A stretch of 43,478 nucleotides of DNA from Calothrix rhizosoleniae SC01. Lineage in GTDB: Bacteria > Cyanobacteriota > Cyanobacteriia > Cyanobacteriales > Nostocaceae. The position numbers and the translations under genes are program-made. The stretch is from assembly GCF_900185595.1 (NCBI RefSeq), contig NZ_FYBH01000079.1:1-43478 (forward strand), read 5' to 3'. The notes below the pieces were generated by a model. The model made no database searches. It had not been told where the DNA came from and saw only the letters and a program-made list of their open reading frames with translations. Shown piece after piece: positions 9,444-18,596 of the stretch. The first letter of the stretch is position 1. Every line of letters begins with the position of its first letter.

Positions 9444-10934
9444 ATGCTTAATACAGGTTTATTGAAATTTCTCACCCAGCCAATTGCAGGAGTGGTTGTA
9501 TTAATGACCATGATGTTTTTTCCCTCCGCAAGCTTGGCTCAAATTAATACTGTATCTACCGATGTACAACTTAACACATTGACAGGTACGCAAACGCAAA
9601 ACGCACTAGATCGAAATTATACTTTGGGTGGTGGTGATCGCATACGTGTAAATGTATTTGAAGTTCCTGAATATACAGGTGAGTATCAAATTCCTCCTGG
9701 AGGACGTATTAATCTGCCTTTAATTGGTAGCATTCCTTTAGAAGGACTAACAACAGAAGAAGCTGCTGATAACATTGCCAAGCAATATTCTCGTTATTTG
9801 AAGCGTCCTCTAATTTCAGTCAATTTGTTATCACCTCGTCCAATTAATGTTTTTGTATCTGGGGAAATAACACGTCCTGGTTCTTATACACTGAGTTTGC
9901 AAGGCAGTGGAGGAGATAATCCAGGGGTACAATATCCAACAGTCCTAGCAGCACTGACAGCAGCTCAGGGAGTAACTATGACTGCGGATATTACTCAAGT
10001 GGTGGTAAGAAGGCGTGGTAGAGGAGGCGAACAGAAAGCAGTTCCTCTCAACCTCAAGGAATGGGTGACAACAGGTCAAGTACCCCAAGATATTACTTTA
10101 CGGGATGGAGACACTATTTTTGTCCCTACAGCCAAGGAACCGAGTCTCGCAGAAGCCAGAAATTTAGCTGCACTTAACTTTGCTGCTAGCCCCAGCGCAC
10201 CACGCACGGTGGCTGTGATTGGTGAAGTTAATCGTCCTGGTGCTTACCTTGTGAGTACTAATAATACTGCTAATAATAATCAACAGAATCAACCAGGAGG
10301 TGGAAACAACGTTGCGAATTTGCCAACATTAACTCGGGTAATTCAGCAGGCTGGTGGTATTACATCCCAAGCTAATGTTCGCAAGGTAACTATCCGTCGT
10401 CCAACAAAAAATAAGGATGGCTATCAACAAAATATTGATATTAATCTTTGGCAATTATTACAAAGTGGTGATATAAGTCAAGATGTTATCCTCCAAGATG
10501 GAGATACTATTGTTGTTCCTACTGCCACTGAAATTAATCCAGCAGAAGCGACTCAATTAGCCACAACTACTTTATCCCCCGCAGAAATTGAAGTTGGTGT
10601 GGTAGGGGAAGTGAAAACCCCAGGAAGAGTAAGAATTAAGCCTAACAGTCCTTTAAATGATGCATTACTTGCAGCAGGAGGATTTAATGATGCTAGAGCG
10701 AAGAAGAAAAAAGTAACTCTGGTTCGTCTCAATCCTAATGGTTCTGTAACAAAACGCCAAATCAAAGTAGATTTGGCATCCGGAATTAATGAGCAAACCA
10801 ATCCCATTCTTCGTGATGACGATGTTGTGCTTGTTGGTCGTTCTGGCATTGCTAAGGTTAGTGATCCTCTAGGTCTAATATTAGGACCTGTAGGTGGAGC
10901 TATCAATGTACTTAGATTCTTTTTCGGATTCTAG
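9444..10934 (+). CDS. Polysaccharide-export (OPX/Wza-like) protein with SLBB domains
   Basis: 496 aa. It has an N-terminal signal peptide (hydrophobic ~14-32, cleavage likely after ASLA). A Poly_export domain follows (~58-130: YTLGGGDRIRVNVFEVPEY...), then three SLBB/soluble-ligand-binding repeats starting near VFVSGEITRPGSY, VAVIGEVNRPGAY and VGVVGEVKTPGRV. A Gln/Asn-rich loop (~275-290) interrupts the second. The C-terminus is hydrophobic (LGLILGPVGGAINVLRFFF). OPX proteins form the outer-membrane/periplasmic exit of capsule or exopolysaccharide export (family knowledge). No Wzc, glycosyltransferase or flippase neighbours are present, so the polymer is unknown. It is followed by a clear terminator and appears to be a single-gene unit. 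Confidence 0.9.
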   Translation: MLNTGLLKFLTQPIAGVVVLMTMMFFPSASLAQINTVSTDVQLNTLTGTQTQNALDRNYTLGGGDRIRVNVFEVPEYTGEYQIPPGGRINLPLIGSIPLEGLTTEEAADNIAKQYSRYLKRPLISVNLLSPRPINVFVSGEITRPGSYTLSLQGSGGDNPGVQYPTVLAALTAAQGVTMTADITQVVVRRRGRGGEQKAVPLNLKEWVTTGQVPQDITLRDGDTIFVPTAKEPSLAEARNLAALNFAASPSAPRTVAVIGEVNRPGAYLVSTNNTANNNQQNQPGGGNNVANLPTLTRVIQQAGGITSQANVRKVTIRRPTKNKDGYQQNIDINLWQLLQSGDISQDVILQDGDTIVVPTATEINPAEATQLATTTLSPAEIEVGVVGEVKTPGRVRIKPNSPLNDALLAAGGFNDARAKKKKVTLVRLNPNGSVTKRQIKVDLASGINEQTNPILRDDDVVLVGRSGIAKVSDPLGLILGPVGGAINVLRFFFGF

Positions 10935-10956
10935 GCAAATAACTCACTTTGCAAAT

Positions 10957-11000
10957 GAAGCCCAACAATACCAAAGTTTTTGGTTGTTGGGTTTCTTTTT
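10957..11000 (+). terminator. Rho-independent terminator of the OPX gene
   Basis: GAAGCCCAACAATACCAA pairs with TTGGTTGTTGGGTTTC with one small bulge, followed by TTTTT. It begins 23 bp after the stop codon. Confidence 0.85.
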
Positions 11001-11155
11001 ATTTGTTACTTAGATATAGCTATAGCCAGCCAAGTTAGGACGTTTTTCAGTTGATAGTTGATAGTTGATAGTCCTTTAGTCAAAAAATACTGTCCTCATT
11101 AATATGTAAGGTTCGCCCATTTTTTTTGAAGTTAGAGAAATTGATAAATAATGTG

Positions 11156-11288
11156 ATACCTTTTTCACAAAAGAATGCGACAGAAAATGTAGGGAACATT
11201 CACAATCTCTCAATATATAAAAGTATCTTAGCTGGTGCCGTGCCCTTACGAAGAATTTATATGTTGCAAACATTATTTGAATTATTGC
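11156..11288 (-). mobile_element. Repeat A copy 3 (degenerate)
   Basis: Aligns along its length with repeat A in reverse orientation: left end ATACCTTTTTCACAAAAGAA, right end ATTATTTGAATT. The right inner repeat TGCCGTGCCC (11236-11245) is intact. The left one (near 11192-11201) has decayed to GGGAACATTC. The core reads in the same direction relative to its arms as in copy 1. The rest of 10935-11729 holds small direct repeats (TTGATAG heptamers near 11049-11069, TTATTAC heptamers near 11448-11475) and no gene. Confidence 0.65.
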
Positions 11289-11618
11289 GAGAATAGGGAT
11301 TTGGAGTCAATCAGGTTTTTTTGCTGGCATTTGGAGGCAAAATTAATACGCTTCCTTGCGCTCGCAATTTAAATCAAACGCTAAAACCCTGATTATTTCC
11401 TTCTGCATTTTTCCTAACTCGGTTTCAAATGGGCGAACCGGGAGTTATTAATTATTACTTATTACTTATTACTTGTACCCTGCTCCCCTACCTATGACTT
11501 ACTTCACTAGAATTTAATGCAGCCTTAATTGAGGCTTTAAATCTGTAGTGTATTGTTCCTAAGGAAGTGAAATTATCCTCGGAGCAGTTGCCAGATTTTC
11601 TCGTTCGAGGACATGTTC

Positions 11619-11640
11619 AGCTCTAATCAAAACTAGAGCT
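11619..11640. promoter_or_regulatory. Palindrome upstream of phoD-like gene
   Basis: AGCTCTA (11619-11625) and TAGAGCT (11634-11640) are a perfect inverted repeat with an 8-bp spacer, 90 bp before the phosphatase start. It could be an operator or a small hairpin. It does not resemble the direct-repeat Pho box. Confidence 0.3.
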
Positions 11641-11729
11641 AATTTGGATTAACCGAGACTCTGCAATACTTTGGGGAATTTCATAGTTATTTGGATTGCC
11701 CATCCTTAATTTTGTACTAGAGGAAGTAT

Positions 11730-13310
11730 ATGAGTCATCGCATTTCCAGACGTTCGTTTCTCACTCTTAGTGCTGCTGGCGCTGGAGCAGTAGTAGGAAG
11801 TCAGTGGTTAGATCTGAGTCTAGTTGAAGCAAACGACAGTTTATCTTCTGGCTATCCAGTTCAGGTAGGGGATGTTACTTCAAATAGAGCTACTATTTGG
11901 ACACGGGGCGATCGCAACTCAAATCTGATTGTCCAGGTTTCTACTTCACCCAACTTTCACCATCATCGTACTCGAACCATTCACGGAGGAGAGTTAAGCA
12001 TAGCTACAGACTTTACTGGTCAAGTTAATGTGAAGGGTTTGCAGCCAGGAAGACAGTACTATTATCGGGTAGGTTACACCGATAGAGGACTACGCAATGC
12101 TAACTTTTCAGGTGAAGGTGGTTTCCAAACTGCACCAGCACCATTTGAGAATCAAACTGTCCGGTTTGCTTGGGTAGCTGACCTAGCAGGACAAGGTTGG
12201 GGTCGTAATCCTGAATTTGAGATCCAGTCTTTTGATGGTGAGATTATCCAAGGAGGGTATGTAGTCTTCGATGTCATCCGTAAGTTTAAGCCTGACTTTG
12301 CAGTATTTCAGGGTGACATGATTTATGCAGATAATTCCATACCAGCTACAAAGGAAATTCCAAAGGCAATTGGTGGGGGAACCTGGATTAATGAGCCTGC
12401 GAAAGATTTTGTAGCGATTACTCTAGATGAATATCGAGCCAATTGGAAATACAATCTGGGGGATGAAAAGTTCCGACGTTTTCTAGCCGAAACCCCCATT
12501 TATGTAGAGTGGGATGACCACGAGGTAACTAACAACTGGTATCCTGGGGAAATTCTGCCTGATGGTGAGCCTTATAATGGGATCTCTGTTGATACCCTGG
12601 CAGCTGTTGCCGAACAATCACTATTTGAATATAATCCCATCCGTAGGAAAAAACTGTTTCGTAGTTTCCGTCACGGAAAACATTTAGAAGTTTTCTTAGT
12701 CGATGAGCGGTCTTTCAGAGATCCAAACCCAGAAAATAGCGATCCCAATGGTATTGAAATGTTGGGACAAAAGCAATTCAAGTGGCTGAAACGAGCTTTG
12801 AGAAAGTCCAAGGCTACCTGGAAAGTCATTGCTACCCACGATCCTTTTACCATCGTCACCGGGGGAGAAACTGATCGGGATTCTTGGGGTCAAAACGAGC
12901 AAGAAATATTAGGTCGGGAATTACAACTGCGCGAGCTATTACAGTTTATTAAGCACGAACGCATTAAGAATGTGGTTTCCATTACAGCCGACGTTCATTT
13001 TGCAGCAGCAATTCAAACCGATCCAGATCGAGCTATTTTCAAAGATTTTAATCCTTTCTGGGAATTTGTGATTGGCCCTATCAACTCTGGTGCTTTTGGT
13101 CCGGGAAATCTCGATCCTAGCTTTGGCCCAGAGTATAAATTTAGACGAGGGCCAGGAGCTTTAAACTTACCTGGGAACTTGCCACCAACGAAGACTGATT
13201 TACAGTTCTTTGGATTAGCAGAGGTAGATGGTAGAACAGCTGAACTAACTGTTCAAATACGTGATATTACAGGTATTTTAATGTATGAAAAAACACTGTA
13301 CCCCGAGTAA
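11730..13310 (+). CDS. PhoD-like alkaline phosphatase, Tat-exported
   Basis: 526 aa. The N-terminus MSHRISRRSFLTLSAAG has the twin-arginine motif followed by a hydrophobic stretch and probable cleavage near residue 34, so export is as a folded protein. An N-terminal PhoD_N beta domain (~40-130) is followed by the metallophosphatase domain with DLAGQ, FQGDMIYAD, WDDHEVTNNW, DERSFRDP, ATHDPF and TADVHFA, the expected metal/active-site positions. The PhoD family hydrolyses phosphate mono- and diesters and uses Ca/Fe (family knowledge). RBS-like GAGGAAG lies just upstream of the ATG. No pst/pho genes are adjacent; a PstS-like lipoprotein lies 15 kb away. Confidence 0.92.
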   Translation: MSHRISRRSFLTLSAAGAGAVVGSQWLDLSLVEANDSLSSGYPVQVGDVTSNRATIWTRGDRNSNLIVQVSTSPNFHHHRTRTIHGGELSIATDFTGQVNVKGLQPGRQYYYRVGYTDRGLRNANFSGEGGFQTAPAPFENQTVRFAWVADLAGQGWGRNPEFEIQSFDGEIIQGGYVVFDVIRKFKPDFAVFQGDMIYADNSIPATKEIPKAIGGGTWINEPAKDFVAITLDEYRANWKYNLGDEKFRRFLAETPIYVEWDDHEVTNNWYPGEILPDGEPYNGISVDTLAAVAEQSLFEYNPIRRKKLFRSFRHGKHLEVFLVDERSFRDPNPENSDPNGIEMLGQKQFKWLKRALRKSKATWKVIATHDPFTIVTGGETDRDSWGQNEQEILGRELQLRELLQFIKHERIKNVVSITADVHFAAAIQTDPDRAIFKDFNPFWEFVIGPINSGAFGPGNLDPSFGPEYKFRRGPGALNLPGNLPPTKTDLQFFGLAEVDGRTAELTVQIRDITGILMYEKTLYPE

Positions 13311-13401
13311 TATCATCAGATATTTAGTATACTCCTTATCCTGAATTGAAGTGGGCAGGATCAACTATTAGCTGTGGAGTTTAGCAAAACAAGGTTTCAA
13401 G

Positions 13402-13427
13402 CCCCTATATTTCATTTATATATGGGG
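13402..13427. repeat. CAAGCCCC...GGGG hairpin
   Basis: CCCC-t-ATAT around a short loop pairs with ATAT-a-TGGGG. The frame matches the hairpin at 40256-40276 (CCCC-t-CGAT / ATCG-a-TGGGG), but the stem sequence differs with pairing kept. Confidence 0.6.
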
Positions 13428-13436
13428 TTCCTCCCC

Positions 13437-13523
13437 TGCTCCTTGCTCCTTGTTCCCTGCTCCTTATTCCCTGCTCCCTAATCCCTACTCCCTAATCCCT
13501 ACTCCCTACTCCCTACTCCCTAA
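13437..13523. repeat. Heptameric STRR (CTCCCTA/CTCCTTG type)
   Basis: About twelve tandem 7-bp units, diverged at the left (CTCCTTG, TTCCCTG) and perfect at the right (CTCCCTA). The same array in the other orientation (TAGGGAG) is at 23081-23101, 28601-28632 and 32516-32565. Confidence 0.85.
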
Positions 13524-13590
13524 TTAAATATAGGGAACGGGTGTATGCTTTCATCGTCTATGACTGAGAGGGAATTAAGGGTAAATCTCC

Positions 13591-15246
13591 ATGACAGTAT
13601 TTATGCAGTTGCAATTTAGCATAATTCGATACACTTCATTCTTAGTCAAAGGATGGCTCTATGCTGGTTTTATGACTGTGGGTTGGTGCCTAGCAATGCC
13701 CTCAGGCTTAGCAGCAGAAAAGGTGAATATTCGCTTAGGTCCATTTCAGCAGTCAGTAGAAGTTGGGGATTTAGAAAAATTTGCAAAAACCGGCAAGTTA
13801 CCAGATAAACTACAAGTTTTTTCGTCGGTGCTGACTCCACAAGCGAGAGGATTATTAACCCAACGATTACAAGTAGACCCAAAAATTGCCGATCGCTTTT
13901 TTGATAGCTTAATGAAAACATCGGTAGGTAAACAATTAATTTCATCCCTAGGGACTGCAATTCCCGGTAGTTCACCAAAAATTTTAAAAACGGGATTGTA
14001 TTTAGCCCTAAGACAAGTGAATGGATTAAGTTTACTCGGTTTTTTGCGGGCATATCCCCAGGATAGTGTTACCATCGATGCTGCTCAAGCAGTATCCTTG
14101 GCTGTGAGAATCAACCCAAATTATCTGTCCAGCATAGCTTTGGGAAATTCTCTACAAACAGATTTATTTGTTAAAAATAACACTGTACTACCAACATCTT
14201 TTAATCCTGCTCAAACTGGTGACAACACAGTCCAAACCAAGACAATTCGGCTCACTGATAGAACTAGAAAGCGTGTTATTCCCGTAGACATTTATTGGAG
14301 TCCAGATACACAAAAGACTCAGACTCCCTTGGTAGTTATTTCCCACGGTTTTGGTGCCCAGCGAACATTTCTGGCTTATCTAGCACGTCACCTTGCTTCC
14401 CATGGCGTTACCGTTGCTGCCTTGGAGCATCCTGGTAGTAATAGTACTGCTGTGAATCGAGCAACTAACAAAGGGAATTTACAAGATTTGATTGTCCCTA
14501 CCGAATTTAGCGATCGCCCTCAAGATGTTAGTTTTATATTAGACAAATTTGCCAAACTCAATACTCAACCAGGGGTACTCAACTCCCAACTAAATACAAA
14601 TAAGGTAACTGTAATTGGTCATTCTTTGGGAGGATATACAGCTTTAGCCTTAGCTGGTGCAGAGTTAGATTTAGAACATTTACGAAAATTTTGTCAAAAT
14701 TCCCTTTCCTTAGCAAAATCACCTGGAGATTGGTTACAGTGTGCAGCCACAGGGTTAAAAGGGCGCAAACTACAACTCAAAGATTCGCGAGTTAAAAATG
14801 TCATTGCTCTCAACCCTCTAGTGGGTGAAATCTTTGGTCGTCAGGGTATGGCAAAGGTAAACAGTCCAGTATTAATGTTAACAGGAACTGAAGATACTTT
14901 GACCCCCGCAGTTTCTCATCAAATCAAGCCCTTTCAACAATTGCGAGGTAGTAAATATTTATTAACTGCCATTGGTGGTACTCACTTGAGTGTTAGCGGC
15001 TCAAAATATCAAGGTAGTGCAACTAATAAAATTATTCCCGAAAAACAAGGCAAAGAAACCCAATCCCTACGCCAAGTCATCCAAGGTGTCAGCTTGGCAT
15101 TCATCCACCAACAAACACCGTCAGCAAAGGCTTATCGACCATTTTTAACACCAGGCTATGTACAGTCCTTTTCCAGACCACACATTTCTCTACGCCTGAC
15201 CTCTAATTTACCAGCTAGTATTAGACGGTGGTTAAGGTTTTTCTAG
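13591..15246 (+). CDS. Secreted alpha/beta hydrolase with DUF1400 domain
   Basis: 551 aa. A hydrophobic N-terminal region (~20-40) looks like a signal peptide ending near GLAAEK. Residues ~42-165 match the cyanobacterial DUF1400 domain, a helical module preceding alpha/beta hydrolases. The hydrolase part has the oxyanion region VISHGFGAQRTF, the nucleophile elbow GHSLGG, the acid in GTEDTLTP and the His in GGTHLS, so the catalytic triad is complete. The relation is to platelet-activating-factor acetylhydrolase-like lipases; substrate unknown. The second ATG five codons in is an equally possible start. A hairpin with a T run follows the stop. Confidence 0.87.
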   Translation: MTVFMQLQFSIIRYTSFLVKGWLYAGFMTVGWCLAMPSGLAAEKVNIRLGPFQQSVEVGDLEKFAKTGKLPDKLQVFSSVLTPQARGLLTQRLQVDPKIADRFFDSLMKTSVGKQLISSLGTAIPGSSPKILKTGLYLALRQVNGLSLLGFLRAYPQDSVTIDAAQAVSLAVRINPNYLSSIALGNSLQTDLFVKNNTVLPTSFNPAQTGDNTVQTKTIRLTDRTRKRVIPVDIYWSPDTQKTQTPLVVISHGFGAQRTFLAYLARHLASHGVTVAALEHPGSNSTAVNRATNKGNLQDLIVPTEFSDRPQDVSFILDKFAKLNTQPGVLNSQLNTNKVTVIGHSLGGYTALALAGAELDLEHLRKFCQNSLSLAKSPGDWLQCAATGLKGRKLQLKDSRVKNVIALNPLVGEIFGRQGMAKVNSPVLMLTGTEDTLTPAVSHQIKPFQQLRGSKYLLTAIGGTHLSVSGSKYQGSATNKIIPEKQGKETQSLRQVIQGVSLAFIHQQTPSAKAYRPFLTPGYVQSFSRPHISLRLTSNLPASIRRWLRFF

Positions 15247-15268
15247 ATTTTTAGGAGATTTCTAGAGT

Positions 15269-15298
15269 TAAAAGTAATGTGAGTTTGCATGTTACTTT
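15269..15298 (+). terminator. Probable terminator of the hydrolase gene
   Basis: AAAAGTAA and TTACTTTT form an 8-bp stem closing a 14-nt loop, ending in a T run. It is nearly symmetrical, so it might act in both directions. Confidence 0.6.
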
Positions 15299-15925
15299 TT
15301 ACATATATATATAAACAAAATTACTGAGATTAGCTTTATCGATTCTACCCCCATCAACCGGATAACGCGGGGACGCGGGGCGAGATGTGTCCCAAGCCCA
15401 GTGTCCAGGGCGATAAGCCTCAAGGGTCTGAGTCTCCTATCAAAATCTGCGATTTTATGGATCCAGATTGGTAGGCGGTTCAAGCCCCATCACATCGGTG
15501 TTTCCGCGTCTCTTCTTGACCGAAAAAGAAAAGGATACAAGCCCCCAAATTTATTTGTGGAAAAATTAGAAATAATTGTGCTGCGATGCATAAGCATTCT
15601 TTCTCAATAATTCCTTTCTTGATGCAGTTGCTCATGGGGTAGACCCCCTTTCTGCGCGCTGCTCTCTACATTCATGTATGAGGTTCCTCCCCTGCTCCCT
15701 GCTCCCTGCTCCCCTACCTCTTCCTGACGTAAAAAACAGATAAGTTTGTATGTATGAGAGGGAGAATCCCAAACAAATCTTGTAGTGTAGGCATCGTCAT
15801 CTGCTCCGTTTTGCAGACGAGTCGGATGGGTGACAGTCCGGCTTAGTTCAACAGCATTGCCTCCATTTGTGCCGAAAGATGTCAGAATTAAATGTGTTTT
15901 ATGCAAATTGTTATATTCGTAATTT
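15299..15925. other. Repeat-rich region upstream of trpS
   Basis: About 627 bp with no convincing gene. It contains a GC-rich hairpin (GGGGACGCGGGG near 15368, pairing with GTCCC further on), a CAAGCCCC hairpin (15542-15560), a cassette shared with 40168-40209 (15624-15666) and a TACAT-tc-ATGTA hairpin. A CTCCCTG heptamer array (15687-15715) follows. The last 150 bp before trpS hold short pairings (TCTGC/GCAGA near 15801 and 15816) of unclear meaning; no known riboswitch or T-box was recognised. Confidence 0.5.
15624..15666. repeat. Shared cassette with GGGG-CCCCC hairpin, copy 1
   Basis: GCAGTTGCTCATGGGG, then ACCCCCTTTCTGCGCGCTGC. It matches 40168-40209 closely (GCAGTCGCTCATTGGGG, then ACCCCCTTTCTGCGCGCTGC). 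Both are followed at once by a variable-stem hairpin. Confidence 0.7.
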
Positions 15926-16939
15926 ATGGGTACGCAACAAAGAGTTCTTTCTGGAGTTCAACCAACTGGTAATCTACATTTAGGCAACTATTTGGGCGCA
16001 ATTCGCAACTGGGTGGAAATCCAACATCAGTATGATAATTACTTTTGTGTAGTAGATTTACATGCTATTACCGTACCCCACAATCCCGCGATATTAGCAG
16101 GTGATACTTATGGAATTGCAGCACTTTATCTCGCGTGCGGTATTGATTTACAACACTCCACTATTTTTATTCAATCCCACGTCCCTGCCCATTGCGAGCT
16201 AACTTGGCTGCTCAACTGTATCACCCCCCTCAATTGGTTGGAAGATATGATCCAATTTAAGGAAAAGGCTGTGAAGCAGGGTGAAAATGTGGGTGTGGGT
16301 TTATTAGATTATCCCGTCCTCATGGCAGCTGATATTTTACTGTACCAAGCGGATAAAGTACCCGTAGGTGAAGACCAAAAACAACATTTGGAATTGACGA
16401 GGGATATTGTCAACAGGTTTAATCACCAATTCGCCAAACAAGACGAACCTGTACTGAAATTACCAGATCCTTTGATTCGTAAAGAAGGGGCGCGGGTAAT
16501 GAGTTTAACCGATGGGACAAAGAAAATGTCCAAGTCCGATCCTTCAGAATTGAGTAGAATTAATTTGTTAGATTCTGCGGATGAGATTACTAAAAAAATT
16601 AAGCGTTGCAAAACTGATCCCGTTCGCGGTTTAACTTTTGATGATGCAGAACGTCCGGAATGTAATAACCTCCTAACCTTATATATGCTACTATCCGGCA
16701 AAACTAAGGCAGAAGTAGCGGCTGAGTGTGAAGATATGGGTTGGGGTCAGTTTAAACCTTTGTTAACAGAAACCACCATTGCAGCCCTTAAACCCATTCA
16801 AGAGAAATATCACCAAATAATGGCAGACAAGGGCTATTTAGAATCTGTATTGCGTGATGGTAGGGAAAAAGCAGAGGATATAGCCAAGCAAACTCTGATA
16901 CAAGTTAAAGCTGCTATGGGTTATTCCATGCCCCTCTAA
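15926..16939 (+). CDS. trpS: Tryptophanyl-tRNA synthetase
   Basis: 337 aa, the normal bacterial length. It charges tRNA-Trp. Class I signatures are present: the HIGH-equivalent in GNLHLGNYLGAI (residues ~16-27) and KMSKS in KKMSKSDPSE. The tryptophan-binding segment (DYPVLMAADILLYQADKVPVGEDQ) is also present. The start ATG fits the conserved N-terminus (MGTQQRVLSGVQPTGNLHLG). The upstream region is repeat-rich with no obvious Shine-Dalgarno. The gene is followed by a repeat array and then the metF-like gene on the same strand, so a separate promoter for the latter is likely. Confidence 0.97.
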   Translation: MGTQQRVLSGVQPTGNLHLGNYLGAIRNWVEIQHQYDNYFCVVDLHAITVPHNPAILAGDTYGIAALYLACGIDLQHSTIFIQSHVPAHCELTWLLNCITPLNWLEDMIQFKEKAVKQGENVGVGLLDYPVLMAADILLYQADKVPVGEDQKQHLELTRDIVNRFNHQFAKQDEPVLKLPDPLIRKEGARVMSLTDGTKKMSKSDPSELSRINLLDSADEITKKIKRCKTDPVRGLTFDDAERPECNNLLTLYMLLSGKTKAEVAAECEDMGWGQFKPLLTETTIAALKPIQEKYHQIMADKGYLESVLRDGREKAEDIAKQTLIQVKAAMGYSMPL

Positions 16940-16984
16940 TTTCTCCTATGCTTTACCCCACAACTACTGAAATCCTTATAGGAT

Positions 16985-17110
16985 AGGGGAGGACAAGGGA
17001 GAGGGAGAAGACAGAGAAGGCAAAAAGCTTATCACTTCTTTATTCTTCCCACACTCCCCACACTCCCCACACTCCCCACACTCCCCCCTGCCCCCTGCAC
17101 CTTTTCCCCC
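16985..17110. repeat. Repeat D copy 2
   Basis: Purine-rich GGGAGAGGGAG tract, core GGCAAAAAGCTTATCACTTC (17019-17038), TTTATTCTTCCC and four to five CCCACACTC nonamers. Same order and strand as copies at 7382 and 32511. Confidence 0.75.
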
Positions 17111-17206
17111 CTGCTTCTTCTAGTCAGGTTACCCAAAATTTTGATGAGGTTTTGTTGTTCAGTATTATGTGTATATGTTTAACTAAAATTAACCATTTTC
17201 CATTCT

Positions 17207-18136
17207 ATGCACAACCAGCAGAACAACAAGCCTTTAGATGCTTTTCGTAAAGCTGCTGAAGCGGGTGAATTTTTAATTACCGCCGAAGTAGCACCTCCCA
17301 AGGGAGGAGATCCTTGTCATATGGTGGAAATGGCGGCGACCCTTAAGGGGAGGGTTCATGCCGTCAATATTACTGATGGTAGCCGTGCTGTGTTGCGGAT
17401 GTCTCCATTACCAGCGTCAGTTATTCTACTGCAACATGGTATTGAACCAATATGTCAGATGGCTTGCCGCGATCGCAACCGGATTGGTTTACAAGCTGAC
17501 TTGATGGGAGCATATGCTTTAGGTATTCGCAATGTTTTATCTTTGACCGGAGACTCAGTGAAAGCTGGTGATCATCCGGATGCTAAAGGGGTATTTGATT
17601 TGGAATCCATACGACTTTTACAGGCAATTGATAAACTCAATCATGGCTTTGATTATAACGATAAACCTTTAACTGATGGTATTCTGGATTTATTCCCTGG
17701 TGCAGCAGTAGATCCCCAATGTCCCAGTTGGTCTGGTTTACAAAAGAGATTTGAGCGTAAACTACAAGCGGGAGCACAATTTTTTCAAAGTCAGTTAATT
17801 ACAGATTTTGACAAGTTAGATAAATTTATGGATCAAATTGCTGCTGGTTGTGATAAACCAATTTTGGCGGGAATTTTCCTCTTCAAATCAGCAAAAAATG
17901 CTCGCTTTATCAAGCGTGTAGTTCCTGGGGTGAATATTCCCGATCATATTATTGAGCGTCTGGAAAAGGCACAAGACCCCTTGGAAGAAGGAATGAAAAT
18001 TGCTGCTGAGCAAGTACAAATGGCACAACAATTGTGTCAAGGTGTACATATGATGGCGGTAAAACGGGAAGACTTGATTGCCCCTATTTTGAACTTAGCT
18101 GGTGTCAAGCCTGTAAATGAATTGGTACCGGTGTAA
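17207..18136 (+). CDS. Methylenetetrahydrofolate reductase (MetF-like)
   Basis: 309 aa, TIM-barrel flavoprotein family that reduces 5,10-methylene- to 5-methyl-THF for methionine synthesis. Diagnostic stretches include the catalytic-Glu region ITAEVAPPKGGDP, NITDGSRAVLRMSP, ICQMACRDRNRIGLQAD and NVLSLTGDSVKAGDHPDAKG. The protein is the short, catalytic-domain-only form without a C-terminal regulatory region. The ATG at 17207 directly follows an AT-rich leader; no strong RBS. A MITE-like repeat begins 15 bp after the stop codon, before a transcription terminator, so the message would contain it. The exact electron donor cannot be told. Confidence 0.9.
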   Translation: MHNQQNNKPLDAFRKAAEAGEFLITAEVAPPKGGDPCHMVEMAATLKGRVHAVNITDGSRAVLRMSPLPASVILLQHGIEPICQMACRDRNRIGLQADLMGAYALGIRNVLSLTGDSVKAGDHPDAKGVFDLESIRLLQAIDKLNHGFDYNDKPLTDGILDLFPGAAVDPQCPSWSGLQKRFERKLQAGAQFFQSQLITDFDKLDKFMDQIAAGCDKPILAGIFLFKSAKNARFIKRVVPGVNIPDHIIERLEKAQDPLEEGMKIAAEQVQMAQQLCQGVHMMAVKREDLIAPILNLAGVKPVNELVPV

Positions 18137-18150
18137 ACTGAGCAAATTCT

Positions 18151-18283
18151 ATTATACGTTTAGTGTGAATTGATTGCTGAAACTATTGTAATTGTCTTAG
18201 TAATCCAAAAATCAATGTTTTTGGAAAGTCTCAAAACTCTTGCAATCAAAGAGACATTTTTAATTCACACCAGACGTATTATA
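18151..18283. mobile_element. MITE-like element with ~19-bp terminal inverted repeats
   Basis: Left end TATACGTTTAGTGTGAATT (18153-18171) is the inverse of AATTCACACCAGACGTATTA (18262-18281) with two or three mismatches. A second, inner pair TGATTGC/GCAATCA is nested inside. About 130 bp, non-coding, with the capacity to form one long hairpin. Confidence 0.7.
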
Positions 18284-18292
18284 TATTTTCCC

Positions 18293-18322
18293 AAAGCAGT
18301 CAGTTAAGCTTGGCTGCTTTTT
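18293..18322 (+). terminator. Terminator downstream of the metF-like gene
   Basis: AAAGCAGTC and GGCTGCTTT form a 9-bp stem (one G-T pair) closing a 10-nt loop, followed by TTTTTATACTTTT. It lies beyond the MITE, 157 bp after the stop. Confidence 0.8.
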
Positions 18323-18596
18323 ATACTTTTGCTATACAGTGTAATTGCTGTATCATGGGCTGCGATATATACTTGGATGCTGCATAAAGATGCTAGGGTA
18401 TATAGGGGTTCTCACTTGGGTGAAATACAGTGTTGTTTGATGGACTTCTAGCCCATCTTAAATATTAGAAATCAACAGTGTATTGCACTCAAAAGAAAAT
18501 CCTTATATGTCAGTTATTTTCCGATTCCTATATATTAGGATGTAGGATGTAATACTTTGTAGGAAAGGAATTTTATTTCTGTAATTGCCAGCATCT

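Noticed and set aside
15466..15500. tRNA-like GGTTCAAGCCCC
   Set aside because: The putative T-stem does not pair (GGCGG versus CCCAT) and no acceptor, D or anticodon arm could be drawn. It is part of the CAAGCCCC hairpin repeat family.
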